DNA of 64,000 nt from Phaeobacter gallaeciensis (GTDB lineage: Bacteria; Pseudomonadota; Alphaproteobacteria; Rhodobacterales; Rhodobacteraceae): positions 3,386,001 to 3,450,000 of the forward strand of contig NZ_CP015124.1 in the NCBI RefSeq assembly GCF_001678945.1, read 5' to 3'. The notes beneath the pieces were generated by a model. The model was given only the letters and a program-made list of their open reading frames with translations, made no database searches and had not been told where the DNA came from. Of this stretch, positions 52,078 to 60,936 are shown piece after piece. The translations under genes and the position numbers were made by a program. Numbering within the stretch: position 1 is the stretch's first letter; each line of letters opens with the position of its first letter.

Positions 52078-52842
52078 ATGAAAGCTGCATTAGTGACCGG
52101 TGGGGCACGCGGGATCGGGCTGGCGACGGCGAAGGGGCTGCTGGCTGAGGGTTGGCAGGTGGCGATCCTGGACCGCGACAGCGAAGCGCTGGAGGCGGCC
52201 GGGAAAGAGGTGGCAGGCCTTACCCTGATCAATGCGGATGTTTCGCGCCCCGAGGATGTAGAGCGGGCTGTCGCGGAGATCACGGCAGCCTTCGGGCGGC
52301 TCGACGGGTTGGTGAACAACGCGGGCGTCGCCGATTTCGGTCCGATCCGCGAGACTACTTTTGAACGGTGGCGCCGGGTGATGGAGACCAATCTGGATGG
52401 TCCCTTCCTGATGACCCAGGCCTTTACCGATCTGCTCGCTGCGGATGGTGGTGGGGCGGTGGTGAATATCACTTCGATTTCGGGCTTGCGCGCCAGCACC
52501 CTTCGGGTGGCCTATGGCACCTCCAAGGCGGCGCTGGCGCAGCTGACGCTGCAGCAGGCGGCAGAACTGGGCGAGATCGGGATCCGGGTGAACGCGGTGG
52601 CGCCGGGACCGGTGGCGACCAAGCTGGCGATGGCGGTGCACAGCCCCGAGATCATCGCCGCCTATCATGATGCGCTGCCGCTGAACCGGTATGGCAAGGA
52701 AGAGGAGATCGCAGCGGCGATCAATTTCCTGCTGTCAGAGAAGGCAAGTTTCATCACCGGTCAGGTTCTGGCCGCAGATGGTGGGTTCGAAGCCACCGGG
52801 ATCGGCCTGCCTGCGCTGCGCGCCGACGCGGCAAAGGATTGA
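52078..52842 (+). CDS. Short-chain dehydrogenase/reductase
   Basis: Predicted 254-residue NAD(P)-dependent oxidoreductase. TGGARGIG is at residues 7-14, Asp32 (LDRD) suggests NAD preference, NNAG is at 80-83, and the catalytic set is Ser133 or Ser135, Tyr146 and Lys150. The ATG at 52078 lies behind GGGAGGGG. No pathway can be named from context. The gene ends before a hairpin-rich gap shared with convergent hrpB. Confidence 0.9.
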   Translation: MKAALVTGGARGIGLATAKGLLAEGWQVAILDRDSEALEAAGKEVAGLTLINADVSRPEDVERAVAEITAAFGRLDGLVNNAGVADFGPIRETTFERWRRVMETNLDGPFLMTQAFTDLLAADGGGAVVNITSISGLRASTLRVAYGTSKAALAQLTLQQAAELGEIGIRVNAVAPGPVATKLAMAVHSPEIIAAYHDALPLNRYGKEEEIAAAINFLLSEKASFITGQVLAADGGFEATGIGLPALRADAAKD

Positions 52843-52886
52843 GCTGGCCGGTGCTCTAGCAGAGGGGGCCTCCCGCCCGCGATCTG

Positions 52887-52902
52887 CCGCATCAAGATGC
52901 GG
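52887..52902. repeat. Hairpin between SDR and hrpB genes
   Basis: Perfect inverted repeat CCGCATC-aa-GATGCGG, 45 bases after the SDR stop. It may help terminate transcription between the convergent genes. Confidence 0.45.
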
Positions 52903-52920
52903 CCTCCGCCGTTGGGTATG

Positions 52921-52942
52921 GCAGCGCGCAGGGGCGCGCTGC
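52921..52942. repeat. GC-rich hairpin element, copy 2
   Basis: Perfect 9-bp inverted repeat GCAGCGCGC-aggg-GCGCGCTGC. It has the same core as the element at 21098-21119. It lies between convergent SDR and hrpB genes. Confidence 0.45.
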
Positions 52943-52976
52943 TCCGGCGCGATGACTTTTTCGCCCAGGGGCCTCG

Positions 52977-55457
52977 TCAGGATTTGCGCCGGTTGGCCCG
53001 CAGGGTTGGGTCGGCAGCGGTCGGATCTTCGGGCCAGGGATGTTTGGGATATTGGGCGCGCATGTCCTTGCGCACGTCCGCATAGGACCCGGCCCAGAAC
53101 CCCGGCAGATCACGGGTGATCTGGATCGGGCGCTGTGCGGGGGACAGCAGCGTCACCTTCAGCGGCACGCCGCCCACGGCGGGATGGCGGGTCACGCCGA
53201 ACATCTCTTGCAAGCGCACTGCGATTTCCGGCACTTCTTCCCCGTAGTCGATCGGGATCTTGCGGCCCAGCGGCGTGACGAAATGGCCTGGCGCTTCGCG
53301 GTCCAGAAGCTGCGTCTGCTCCCAGCTGAGGGCGGCCCGCAGGGCGGGCAGCAGGTCGAACTGTTTCCAGTCCTGCGCGGTTTTCACCCCGGTCAGCATC
53401 GGCAGTAGCCAGTCGGCCAGCGTTGCCATCAGCCCATCTTCGGAGAAATCCGGCAGATCATGCCCATCGGCGCGCAGCAACTCGACCCGCGCCACCAGCC
53501 GGGCGGCAGCACCGCTGAGGCGCAAACCCAGATCGCGGACCCCGTCGAGCATGGCTTCGGCGATGGCCTCGGTCGGGACGTCCTTCCAGATGCGATCGTC
53601 CAGCACGATACTGCCAAGGCGCTCCTGGCTGCGGGCGACGACGCGGCGGTCGCGTTTGGACCAGGCGCAACTGTCCTGCCAGCGGATCTGATCAGCAAAC
53701 AGCGCGCGAATATCGGCAAGGGCGATCTGCACCGCCATGCGGATCTTTGCTTCGCGCGGGTTACCATCGGTGTCCAGCGCCACGATGAAGGGCGCGGCGG
53801 CCAGCGTGTCCTCGGGCGACAGCACCGCACCCTTGCCCCCTGACAGGACATAGCGCGGCGTATCGCCCTTGCGGCGCTGTCCGATGCGGTCGGGATAGGC
53901 GAGCGCGGCCAGCCCGGTTGCCGACAGGTCAGATACCACCGGCGCGTCAGAGCGGGCCTTGCGCTGTTGCTGTTGCAGCCTGCGGGCCTCGGCGCGGATC
54001 CGCTCCACCACTGGCAGGGCCAGTTGATAGGGGCGTTTGCGCTGGAACGCCTTGGGATCCTTCAGCGCCTCCAGCCGCAGCATCAGGTCGGACGGGGCGC
54101 CGCGCAGGGGATCGCGCTCGGCCAACAATGCGGCCAGTGTTGCCGCAGGGGCGGCCTGATCAGGGCCCGCACGCAGCAGCATATGGCCAAGGCGCGGATG
54201 CAGGGGGAGCGCTGACAGCGCCTTGCCATGGGTTGTGATGCGGCCCTGTGCATCCAGCGCGCCCAAGAGGGTCAGAAGGTTACGGGCCTCCTGCAAGGCG
54301 CCCTCGGGCGGCGGTGTCAGAAAGGCGAGTTCCTCGGCGGCAGCGCCCCAGAGGGCCAGCTCCAGCGCCAGACTGGCCAGATCTGCGGATGCGATTTCCG
54401 CCGGGGGAAAGGCAGCAAGCGCGCCTTCCTCGCCCTTGGTCCAGAGGCGGTAACAGACCCCTTCGGAAACGCGGCCGGCACGGCCCTGTCGCTGGGTTGC
54501 TTCGGCGCGGGTAACCTTTTCTGTGACCAGCCGCGACATGCCGGACCCCGGATCGAAGCGGGCGCGGCGGGATTGTCCCATGTCGACCACCACGCGAACC
54601 CCATCGATGGTGAGCGAGGTTTCCGCGATCGAGGTCGCCAGCACCACCTTGCGCCCCGATTTCGCGGGCTGGATGGCAGCGCGCTGCTGGGCAAAGGGCA
54701 GGGCGCCAAACAGGGGATGCACCGTGCAATTCCCGGGCAGTCGGTTTTCGAGCGCGGCAGCGGCACGGCGGATTTCGCCTTCACCGGGCAGGAACACGAG
54801 GATACCGCCGCTGTCCTTGCGGGTTTCTGCCTCGGCGCGGGTAACCAGATCCACCAGCGCATCGGTGCGGCGGGCCTTGGGGCCAAGCGGGGTATCCAGC
54901 CAGCGGGTCTCCACCGGGAAACTGCGCCCTTCGGAGGTGATGAGCGGCGCCTCCATCAGGGCGCTGACGGGGGCGGCATCCAGCGTTGCGGACATCGCCA
55001 GCAGGATCAGATCGTCGCGCAGGGCGCCCGCGACCTCAAGACAGAGCGCGAGGCCGAGATCGGCATTCAGCGAGCGTTCGTGGAATTCGTCGAAGATCAC
55101 TGCGCCGACGCCGGGCAGGTCCGGGTCCGATTGCAGCATTCGTGTCAGAATGCCTTCGGTGACGACTTCGATCCGGGTGGACTTGCTGACCTTCGCTTCG
55201 CCTCGGATGCGGTAGCCGACGGTCTCTCCGGGGCGTTCGCCCAGGGTTTCGGCCATGCGTTCGGCAGCGGCGCGGGCGGCCAGGCGGCGCGGTTCCAGCA
55301 TGATGATGCGCCCATCGCAGAGACCGGCCTCGAGCATGGCAAGCGGTACCTTGGTGGTCTTGCCGGCGCCGGGTGGGGCCTGCAGCACGGCGCGACCGCC
55401 CGTGCGCAGGGCGGCGATCAGATCGGGCAGGGCGTCATCAATGGGCAGGCGTGTCAT
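52977..55457 (-). CDS. hrpB: ATP-dependent helicase HrpB
   Basis: Predicted 826-residue DEAH-type RNA helicase. Walker A is APPGAGKTT (residues 27-35), the DEAH-variant motif is DEFH (123-126), motif III SAT is present, and motif VI QRQGRAGR follows. The C-terminal HrpB domain (GYRLW-like, PRYVLSGGKGA, and LDREAPGHFVTPLGRKIPIDY) is diagnostic. The ATG at 55457 fits the N-terminus; longer upstream frames are probably noncoding. Function in bacteria is unclear; it is not needed for Hrp secretion. Confidence 0.93.
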   Translation of the reverse strand: MTRLPIDDALPDLIAALRTGGRAVLQAPPGAGKTTKVPLAMLEAGLCDGRIIMLEPRRLAARAAAERMAETLGERPGETVGYRIRGEAKVSKSTRIEVVTEGILTRMLQSDPDLPGVGAVIFDEFHERSLNADLGLALCLEVAGALRDDLILLAMSATLDAAPVSALMEAPLITSEGRSFPVETRWLDTPLGPKARRTDALVDLVTRAEAETRKDSGGILVFLPGEGEIRRAAAALENRLPGNCTVHPLFGALPFAQQRAAIQPAKSGRKVVLATSIAETSLTIDGVRVVVDMGQSRRARFDPGSGMSRLVTEKVTRAEATQRQGRAGRVSEGVCYRLWTKGEEGALAAFPPAEIASADLASLALELALWGAAAEELAFLTPPPEGALQEARNLLTLLGALDAQGRITTHGKALSALPLHPRLGHMLLRAGPDQAAPAATLAALLAERDPLRGAPSDLMLRLEALKDPKAFQRKRPYQLALPVVERIRAEARRLQQQQRKARSDAPVVSDLSATGLAALAYPDRIGQRRKGDTPRYVLSGGKGAVLSPEDTLAAAPFIVALDTDGNPREAKIRMAVQIALADIRALFADQIRWQDSCAWSKRDRRVVARSQERLGSIVLDDRIWKDVPTEAIAEAMLDGVRDLGLRLSGAAARLVARVELLRADGHDLPDFSEDGLMATLADWLLPMLTGVKTAQDWKQFDLLPALRAALSWEQTQLLDREAPGHFVTPLGRKIPIDYGEEVPEIAVRLQEMFGVTRHPAVGGVPLKVTLLSPAQRPIQITRDLPGFWAGSYADVRKDMRAQYPKHPWPEDPTAADPTLRANRRKS

Positions 55458-55615
55458 GGCAGCCTTATCGCCAAAGACCCGTGCCGGGTCCAGAGGCGCG
55501 GCGGCTGCGGCTGAATGCGCCTGCCTCGGCACTGGACAATCCGGGCCTGCCTGCGTCAAGTAGGCGGAACTTTCGGACACAGGCCCGGCAAAGGGCGCGG
55601 AACAGGGGCTTTGGC

Positions 55616-56593
55616 ATGGATATTGCGCAGCTGAGTGACAAGGTTTTGCAGGGCGACCGGCGCGCGTTGGCGCGGGCGATTACCCTGGTCGAAAGCGGGC
55701 GCGATGATCACCGGGAGCAAGCGTTGGCGCTGCTGGAGCGGCTTGCCAAAGCGGATCGGCAGGCCTTGCGGATCGGCCTGTCGGGCACGCCCGGGGTTGG
55801 CAAATCCACCTTTATCGAGGCCTTCGGCATGATGCTGGTCGAACGCGGCCTGCGGGTGGCGGTGCTGGCGGTGGATCCCAGTTCCACCCGTTCGGGTGGT
55901 TCCATTCTGGGCGACAAGACCCGGATGGAGCATCTCAGCCGCCAGAAATCTGCGTTCATTCGCCCGTCCCCCAGCCAGACCACGCTGGGCGGGGTCGCCC
56001 GCCGCACCCGGGAGGCGGTGTCCCTGTGCGAGGCGGCGGGTTTTGACGTGGTACTGATCGAAACCGTCGGGGTGGGGCAATCCGAAACCGTGGTGGCGCA
56101 GATGTCGGATCTGTTCCTGCTCTTGCTGGCCCCGGCGGGCGGTGATGAGTTGCAGGGTGTCAAGCGCGGCATCATGGAAATGGCGGATATGATTCTGGTC
56201 AACAAGGCAGACGGCGATCTAAAGCCCGCTGCCACCCGCACCTGTGCCGATTACGCCGGGGCCTTGCGGCTGCTGCGCAAGCGTCCGCAGGACCCCGAAG
56301 GATTTCCCAAGGCGATGATGGTTTCGGCGCTGGCACGGGAGGGGCTGGAGGCCGCTTGGGCCGATATCGAGCATCTGTCGGGCTGGCGGCGCGAGACGGG
56401 ACATTGGGCGCGGACCCGGGCAGATCAGGCGCGTTACTGGTTTGCCGAAGATGTGCGCCAGGCCATGCTGGCAAGGCTGGAAACGCCTTGGGCGCAGGGC
56501 CGGATGGCGGAACTGTCGGATGCGGTCGCTGCGGGAGAGCAGACCCCTGCCGCAGCCGCGCGGGACATGCTGAAGGGGCTGGGGCTGGAATAA
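55616..56593 (+). CDS. meaB: Methylmalonyl-CoA mutase-associated GTPase MeaB
   Basis: Predicted 325-residue G3E-type GTPase that loads and protects adenosylcobalamin in methylmalonyl-CoA mutase. The P-loop GTPGVGKST is at residues 57-65; DPSSTRSGGSILGDKTRM, ETVGVGQSE and VNKADGD are diagnostic. A dimerisation arm lies at the C-terminus. It belongs to the same pathway as the epimerase at 27289. It is divergent from hrpB over 158 bases; no mutase gene is adjacent. Confidence 0.94.
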   Translation: MDIAQLSDKVLQGDRRALARAITLVESGRDDHREQALALLERLAKADRQALRIGLSGTPGVGKSTFIEAFGMMLVERGLRVAVLAVDPSSTRSGGSILGDKTRMEHLSRQKSAFIRPSPSQTTLGGVARRTREAVSLCEAAGFDVVLIETVGVGQSETVVAQMSDLFLLLLAPAGGDELQGVKRGIMEMADMILVNKADGDLKPAATRTCADYAGALRLLRKRPQDPEGFPKAMMVSALAREGLEAAWADIEHLSGWRRETGHWARTRADQARYWFAEDVRQAMLARLETPWAQGRMAELSDAVAAGEQTPAAAARDMLKGLGLE

Positions 56594-56629
56594 ACCCGCT
56601 GGCCAGATGCGGTAGGGGGACCTTTCAGG

Positions 56630-56649
56630 CCCGGCGCGCGGCCGGGTTT
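56630..56649 (+). terminator. Probable terminator after meaB
   Basis: Hairpin CCCGGC-gcgcg-GCCGGG followed by TTT, 36 bases after the meaB stop. Confidence 0.5.
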
Positions 56650-56714
56650 GGTCCGGTTTGGGCGGGGCTGTGCCACTTTCCGGCGGAGTGGGTGATAAAA
56701 CCCTGCCATATGGC

Positions 56715-56743
56715 TTGACCCTGTCAGCGATTCCTCCTAAACG
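56715..56743 (+). promoter_or_regulatory. Probable rpmB promoter
   Basis: TTGACC at 56715-56720 and TAAACG at 56738-56743 with a 17-base spacer, 105 bases upstream of the rpmB ATG. The CTTGAC context is typical of alphaproteobacterial sigma70 promoters. Confidence 0.5.
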
Positions 56744-56847
56744 CATCCAACCAGTTTTCGGGCGCAGCCAATGGCCGCGCCCTTGTGATTTGGCGGCAGA
56801 TTCGGAGTTTTGTCCGGCAGGCCGCCCCAGATACGAAGGATGAACCT

Positions 56848-57138
56848 ATGTCGCGCCGTTGCGAACTGACCGGAAAAGGCCCGATGACTGGCAACAATGT
56901 CAGCCACGCCAAGAACCGCACTCGTCGTCGGTTTCTGCCGAACCTGAACGATGTCACCCTGCAGTCCGAGACTCTGGGCCGTGGCGTCAAGCTGAAGATT
57001 TCCGCCGCAGCCCTGCGCTCGGTTGATCACCGCGGTGGTCTGGACGCATTCCTGGCAAAAGCCAAGGACGAAGAGCTGTCCGCAACCGCTCTGAAAGTGA
57101 AAAAAGAGATCGCCAAGGCACAAGCTGCCGAGGCCTGA
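56848..57138 (+). CDS. rpmB: Large ribosomal subunit protein bL28
   Basis: Predicted 96-residue ribosomal protein. [33 protein letters not shown] is the standard L28 N-terminus, and the C-terminus is the longer alphaproteobacterial form. AAGGA precedes the ATG. Highly basic. It is a single gene with its own promoter and terminator. Confidence 0.97.
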   Translation: MSRRCELTGKGPMTGNNVSHAKNRTRRRFLPNLNDVTLQSETLGRGVKLKISAAALRSVDHRGGLDAFLAKAKDEELSATALKVKKEIAKAQAAEA

Positions 57139-57168
57139 TCCGCTTCAGACCGATCTGATTTAGTAAAG

Positions 57169-57199
57169 CGCCGCGCTGGATATCCCAGCGCGGCGTTTT
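57169..57199 (+). terminator. Terminator after rpmB
   Basis: Perfect 11-bp stem CGCCGCGCTGG / CCAGCGCGGCG with a 5-base loop, followed by TTTT, 30 bases after the rpmB stop. Confidence 0.88.
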
Positions 57200-57263
57200 G
57201 CCGTTCGTGGCGTGACCGAATGCCGCTTGCGGTTGGCGCTGCGCAGGGGCATATCTGCTGCTG

Positions 57264-57617
57264 ATGATGCGACGTTTGCGGATATATATCGGGATCTTCC
57301 TGTCCCTTGCTGTGGTGCTGACCGCCCATAGCGCTGCCGCAATGCGTGGGGCACGGGATGCCTCGGGGCAGATCGTGATCTGCACCGGCACCGGCCCGGT
57401 GGCGATCTACGTGGACAGCGACGGCCAGCCGGTCCCGGCGCCGCATTATTGTCCCGACTGCGTGATGCATCTCTTGGATGCTGGGCTGCCGGTGCAGCAA
57501 GCGCTGCCAATCCCGGCGCGCCCGGTTCTGCAGGACCTGACACCCGATCGCACAGTCCTGATCCCCGTCTCCTGCGGGCAATACGCCTTGGCGCGTGGCC
57601 CGCCGATCTCTGCCTGA
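57264..57617 (+). CDS. DUF2946-like secreted cysteine protein
   Basis: Predicted 117-residue exported protein. The N-terminal signal (about residues 1-26, ending HSAAA) precedes VICTGTGPVAIYVDSDGQPV and the motif HYCPDC. The pattern resembles DUF2946, often found next to copper-handling genes. His and Cys of HYCPDC could bind copper. It lies 55 bases upstream of the PCuAC chaperone gene and is probably co-transcribed. Two adjacent ATG codons (57264, 57267) are possible starts. Confidence 0.65.
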   Translation: MMRRLRIYIGIFLSLAVVLTAHSAAAMRGARDASGQIVICTGTGPVAIYVDSDGQPVPAPHYCPDCVMHLLDAGLPVQQALPIPARPVLQDLTPDRTVLIPVSCGQYALARGPPISA

Positions 57618-57672
57618 TTTCCAATCCAAACCACCCTGAAAATCAGACAGAATTTGCTACAGGAGACTCAAG

Positions 57673-58149
57673 ATGTCTTTTAAATCCCTCGTTTTCGCCG
57701 CCACCAGCGCAGCCGCAGTCACCCTTGCCGGGGCCGCCATGGCGGGCGGTATGATGGTTGAGGACGCCTATGCACGCGTGTCGACCAAGATGTCCGCCAG
57801 CGGCGCGGCCTTCATGCAGATCATGAACGATACCGGCGCTGATGACCGGCTGATCGATGCGCGTTCTGACGTGGCAGAGCGGGTCGAACTGCACACCCAC
57901 CAGGGCGATGCCAACGGTGTCATGAAGATGGTGCACGTGGAAGAAGGCTTTGCCATTCCGGCGGGTGAGGTGCACATGCTGAAGCGGGGCGGCGACCACG
58001 TCATGTTTCTGGGGCTGACCCAGACCCTTCATCACGGCGATGTGGTGCCGTTGACGCTGGTCTTTGAAAAAGCCGGTGAAATCAACGTTGAGGTGCCGGT
58101 GGATCTGGAGCGCAAGCCCGGTCACGGCGGCATGAAGCATAACAACTGA
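57673..58149 (+). CDS. Copper chaperone PCu(A)C
   Basis: Predicted 158-residue periplasmic copper chaperone delivering Cu(I) to the CuA site of cytochrome oxidase. Residues 1-25 are a signal peptide. The domain shows VEDAYARVS, AAFMQIMNDTGADDRLIDARS and the copper motif spread across ELHTH...MKMVH...GEVHMLKRGGDHVM, with the required His and Met residues. A His/Met-rich tail (HGGMKHNN) may add binding. It is paired with the DUF2946-like gene. Confidence 0.92.
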   Translation: MSFKSLVFAATSAAAVTLAGAAMAGGMMVEDAYARVSTKMSASGAAFMQIMNDTGADDRLIDARSDVAERVELHTHQGDANGVMKMVHVEEGFAIPAGEVHMLKRGGDHVMFLGLTQTLHHGDVVPLTLVFEKAGEINVEVPVDLERKPGHGGMKHNN

Positions 58150-58175
58150 TCAGCGCCAATCGCGCCGAGACATTG

Positions 58176-58210
58176 CGGCCAGTCCTTTTCCGGGGGCTGG
58201 CCGTTTTCTT
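58176..58210 (+). terminator. Terminator after the copper genes
   Basis: Stem CGGCCAG / CTGGCCG extended by weaker pairs, followed by TTTTCTTT, between PCuAC (+) and cobB (-). Confidence 0.7.
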
Positions 58211-58218
58211 TGGAAGGC

Positions 58219-58926
58219 TCAGGCGCGGGCCAGAATGTCGCCGGTCCAGTGGGGCACGATCTCGCTGGCGCGCCCCAGGCGGCTTTCGGCAAAGCTGGAT
58301 GCGCCGGCCGAGGGCTCAAGATTGAGTTCAACCGTATGGGCGCCCGCCATCTGCGCTTCCTGCACAAAGGCGGCGGCCGGGTAGACCTGACCGGAGGTTC
58401 CGATCGACGCAAAGATATCCGCTTCGGCCAGATGGTCGTAGATGGCTTCCATGAAATAGGGCATTTCGCCAAACCAGACGATATCGGGGCGCGTGCGGGG
58501 CTGGGCGCAGGCGGGGCAGAGTTCGGTGGGCGACATGCTGGCGGGGGCAGGCCAGCGGTGATCACAGGCTGCGCAGAGGGCGCCGTCAAGCGTGCCGTGC
58601 ATATGCAGTACCGCCTCTGCGCCGCCCTGTTCGTGCAGCCCGTCTACATTTTGGGTGATGATCACAACCTCTCCGGGCCAGGACCTTTGCAGCTCACCCA
58701 GGGCCGTGTGGGCGGCATTCGGGCTGGCATCGGCCGATTGGGCACGGCGGGCATTGTAGAAGGCGTGCACAAGATCGGGATCGCGGGCAAATCCTTCGGG
58801 CGTTGCTACATCTTCGATCCGGTGCTTTGCCCAGAGCCCGTCTTCGTCGCGAAAGGTACCGAGCCCGCTTTCGGCGGAAATGCCGGCGCCAGTCAGGATG
58901 ACGATCTTCTCCGCACTCTTTTCCAT
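58219..58926 (-). CDS. cobB: NAD-dependent protein deacylase (class III sirtuin)
   Basis: Predicted 235-residue Sir2 enzyme. GAGISAESG is at residues 13-21, QNVDGLH at 92-98 and the catalytic His at 110. Four cysteines (118, 121, 137, 140) bind structural zinc. Tyr57 and Arg60 in FYNAR match the Tyr-x-x-Arg pair of SIRT5-like class III sirtuins, which prefer succinyl and malonyl lysine. The gene is divergent from the phosphatase gene with a 47-base gap. Direct interaction with the phosphatase is not implied. Confidence 0.92.
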   Translation of the reverse strand: MEKSAEKIVILTGAGISAESGLGTFRDEDGLWAKHRIEDVATPEGFARDPDLVHAFYNARRAQSADASPNAAHTALGELQRSWPGEVVIITQNVDGLHEQGGAEAVLHMHGTLDGALCAACDHRWPAPASMSPTELCPACAQPRTRPDIVWFGEMPYFMEAIYDHLAEADIFASIGTSGQVYPAAAFVQEAQMAGAHTVELNLEPSAGASSFAESRLGRASEIVPHWTGDILARA

Positions 58927-58973
58927 CGCCGCAAAGCCTCTTATTGCTGTCTTGCCAAAAGGAGTGTGCCCCG

Positions 58974-59429
58974 ATGACTAAACGCATTTTGTTCGTCTGC
59001 CTAGGAAACATTTGCCGCTCGCCCGCAGCTGAAGGGGTGTTCCGCGACCTTTTTAAGCAGGCCGAGACGGATAGCGCGGGCACGGCGGGTTATCACGTGG
59101 GAGAGCCGCCCTACGGGCCGATGCAGGCAGCGGCGCGGGCGCGAGGGCTGGATCTGTCGGATTTGCGGGCGCGGCAGTTCGAACCGCAGGATTTTGCGCG
59201 TTTTGATCTGATCGTGGCGATGGACGGTGACAACCTGCGCAATATCGAGGCGCAAAGGCCTGCAGACCAGATCACGCCCGTGGTGCTGTTCACCGACTTT
59301 GCTGCGGGCAGCAGCGCGGATCATGTGCCCGATCCCTATTATACGCGGGATTTCGACGGCTGCCTCGACCTGATCGAGCAGGCGGCGCGGGGGCTGGTCT
59401 CCCATCTGGAGGCAGGGCACGCCCTCTGA
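58974..59429 (+). CDS. Low-molecular-weight protein-tyrosine phosphatase
   Basis: Predicted 151-residue phosphatase. The P-loop CLGNICRS gives catalytic Cys9 and Arg15, and the general acid is Asp120 in VPDPYY. These match the eukaryotic-like LMW-PTP family rather than arsenate reductases. Bacterial members often control polysaccharide export through a tyrosine kinase; no such kinase is in the window. AAAAGGAG precedes the ATG. Confidence 0.92.
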   Translation: MTKRILFVCLGNICRSPAAEGVFRDLFKQAETDSAGTAGYHVGEPPYGPMQAAARARGLDLSDLRARQFEPQDFARFDLIVAMDGDNLRNIEAQRPADQITPVVLFTDFAAGSSADHVPDPYYTRDFDGCLDLIEQAARGLVSHLEAGHAL

Positions 59430-59437
59430 CGTCGGCC

Positions 59438-60418
59438 TTAGCTGTCGATGACCTTGAACGCCCCTGCCAGCCAGGGAAGCCGGACCAGCGCCGGATCGAT
59501 CATCTGTGTCTGGATCAAGTGCCGCATGGTCTTGGCCACGTCGCGGGGGACCTGATCCGCCCAGTCGTTGCCGCTGAACAGGGAAATGGTCCGACCTGCG
59601 GCACCAAAGGGCAGGGCGTAGGCTTCGATCTGATCGTGGAACCGCACCGCCCGCATATACCCCAGCGGCGTCGTGATCGCCCAGCCGATCCGGCGCGCTA
59701 CCATGGCCATCAGGGCAAGGTGCGAACCAATCTCGAACCGGCTTTCAAAGGTAAGGTTTTGGCGGGTCAGATGGGCGTCGATTTGCTGTGAAATCAATTG
59801 GTCCCGTGCGTAGCGCAGAAACGGCAGGGTGTTCAGCTCGCTCACGCTGACCTTCGGAAGGCCAGTATCCGAGGAGCCGATGAACCCCTTTGGGGCCACC
59901 AGAATAAAGGGATCCTGTACCAGTGGCAGTTCCACCAGCCCTTCGTGCAGGGCGCCGGTGGTGGCGGCTACGGCGATGTGCAGCTCGCGCTCTTCCATGG
60001 CGCGGATGATGTCGTGGCTGGAGGCGGTGATCATCTTGAACCGGCATTTGGTCAGGCTCTCGGCAAGGATGGTCACCAGCCGCGGGGTCAGATCATTGTC
60101 GAAATCGTCGATCAGACCGATCGACAGTTCGGGCAGGTGGCTGAGATCGACAACCGTCAGCTCGCTTTGCGCCAGTCGCAACTCTGCAAGCACCGCCTCG
60201 GTGCGGGCCAGAAATGTACGTCCTGCCGGGGTGACCACCATCGGGCGGCGGCTGTGGTCCACCAGGTCGCAGGACAATGATTTTTCCAGATTCCGCAATT
60301 GCTGGCTGACTGCGGGTTGGCTGAGCCCGGTCATTTCCGCAGCCTGCGCCACGGATCCGGTTCTTGCCAGGGCGGCAAAGACTTCCAGCCCTCTTAGGGT
60401 AACACCCTTCGTCAACAT
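59438..60418 (-). CDS. LysR-family transcriptional regulator
   Basis: Predicted 326-residue regulator. The N-terminal winged helix has LRGLEVFAALARTGSVAQAAEMTGLSQPAVSQQLRNLEKSL (residues 7-47), followed by the substrate-binding domain. The ATG at 60418 was chosen because TTGGAG precedes it; starts at 60439 and 60451 are alternatives. The next gene upstream (60625) is also on the minus strand, so no divergent target is obvious. A dyad around 60437-60466 (GCATCTT... / ...AGAAAGATGC) may be its own operator. Confidence 0.88.
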   Translation of the reverse strand: MLTKGVTLRGLEVFAALARTGSVAQAAEMTGLSQPAVSQQLRNLEKSLSCDLVDHSRRPMVVTPAGRTFLARTEAVLAELRLAQSELTVVDLSHLPELSIGLIDDFDNDLTPRLVTILAESLTKCRFKMITASSHDIIRAMEERELHIAVAATTGALHEGLVELPLVQDPFILVAPKGFIGSSDTGLPKVSVSELNTLPFLRYARDQLISQQIDAHLTRQNLTFESRFEIGSHLALMAMVARRIGWAITTPLGYMRAVRFHDQIEAYALPFGAAGRTISLFSGNDWADQVPRDVAKTMRHLIQTQMIDPALVRLPWLAGAFKVIDS

Positions 60419-60624
60419 GAATATGCTCCAAATATGCATCTTCTTTCTCAACGACAGAAAGATGCGGGGTCAAGGGTTGTATTGGAGCGGATTTCCCCTG
60501 TGCGGCACTGCAGCATCTGCGCCGGGCCGTGGGCCGCGCAAAATCGGGGGCGCGTCACGGAGGCATGAGAGGGGTGTGACCGTCGTAACGCTGATCTGAA
60601 TGGACGCCTTTCAGAGGGGCTGTA

Positions 60625-60936
60625 TCAGCCGCAGACGCGCGCGGCGTTGGCGCCAAATTCCTTGTAGCGTTCCCAAAGCTGTTCATCGCCGCGATGGCTG
60701 GACTGGCGTACGACCTGCGCCTGATGCGGATCGGCAAACCACTTTGACACCTTGGAGCGCTCCGAACGGGTCAGGCTCTTGTTGGCGACTTTCTGAATGC
60801 AACTGCACAGCCCGGCCTTTGCATAGCCGCGTTCGGACTGACGGCAGGCCCTTTCGATGACGCCCGCGTCGACAGAGGGTACGCTGAACGCAGTCGTCAG
60901 GGCTGCGGCACAGAGAAAAGAGCTCACAAAACGCAT
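60625..60936 (-). CDS. Small secreted protein of a Rhodobacteraceae family
   Basis: Predicted 103-residue exported protein. Signal peptide residues 1-24 end at VDAG. The mature part has GVIERACRQSERGYAKAGLCSCIQKVAN and DPHQAQVVRQSSHRGDEQLWERYKEFG, a pattern I recall from small roseobacter proteins; its function is not known. Three cysteines in RAC..LCSC could form disulfides. The ATG at 60936 has AGGA eight bases upstream; starts at 60942 and 60960 are alternatives. Confidence 0.65.
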   Translation of the reverse strand: MRFVSSFLCAAALTTAFSVPSVDAGVIERACRQSERGYAKAGLCSCIQKVANKSLTRSERSKVSKWFADPHQAQVVRQSSHRGDEQLWERYKEFGANAARVCG

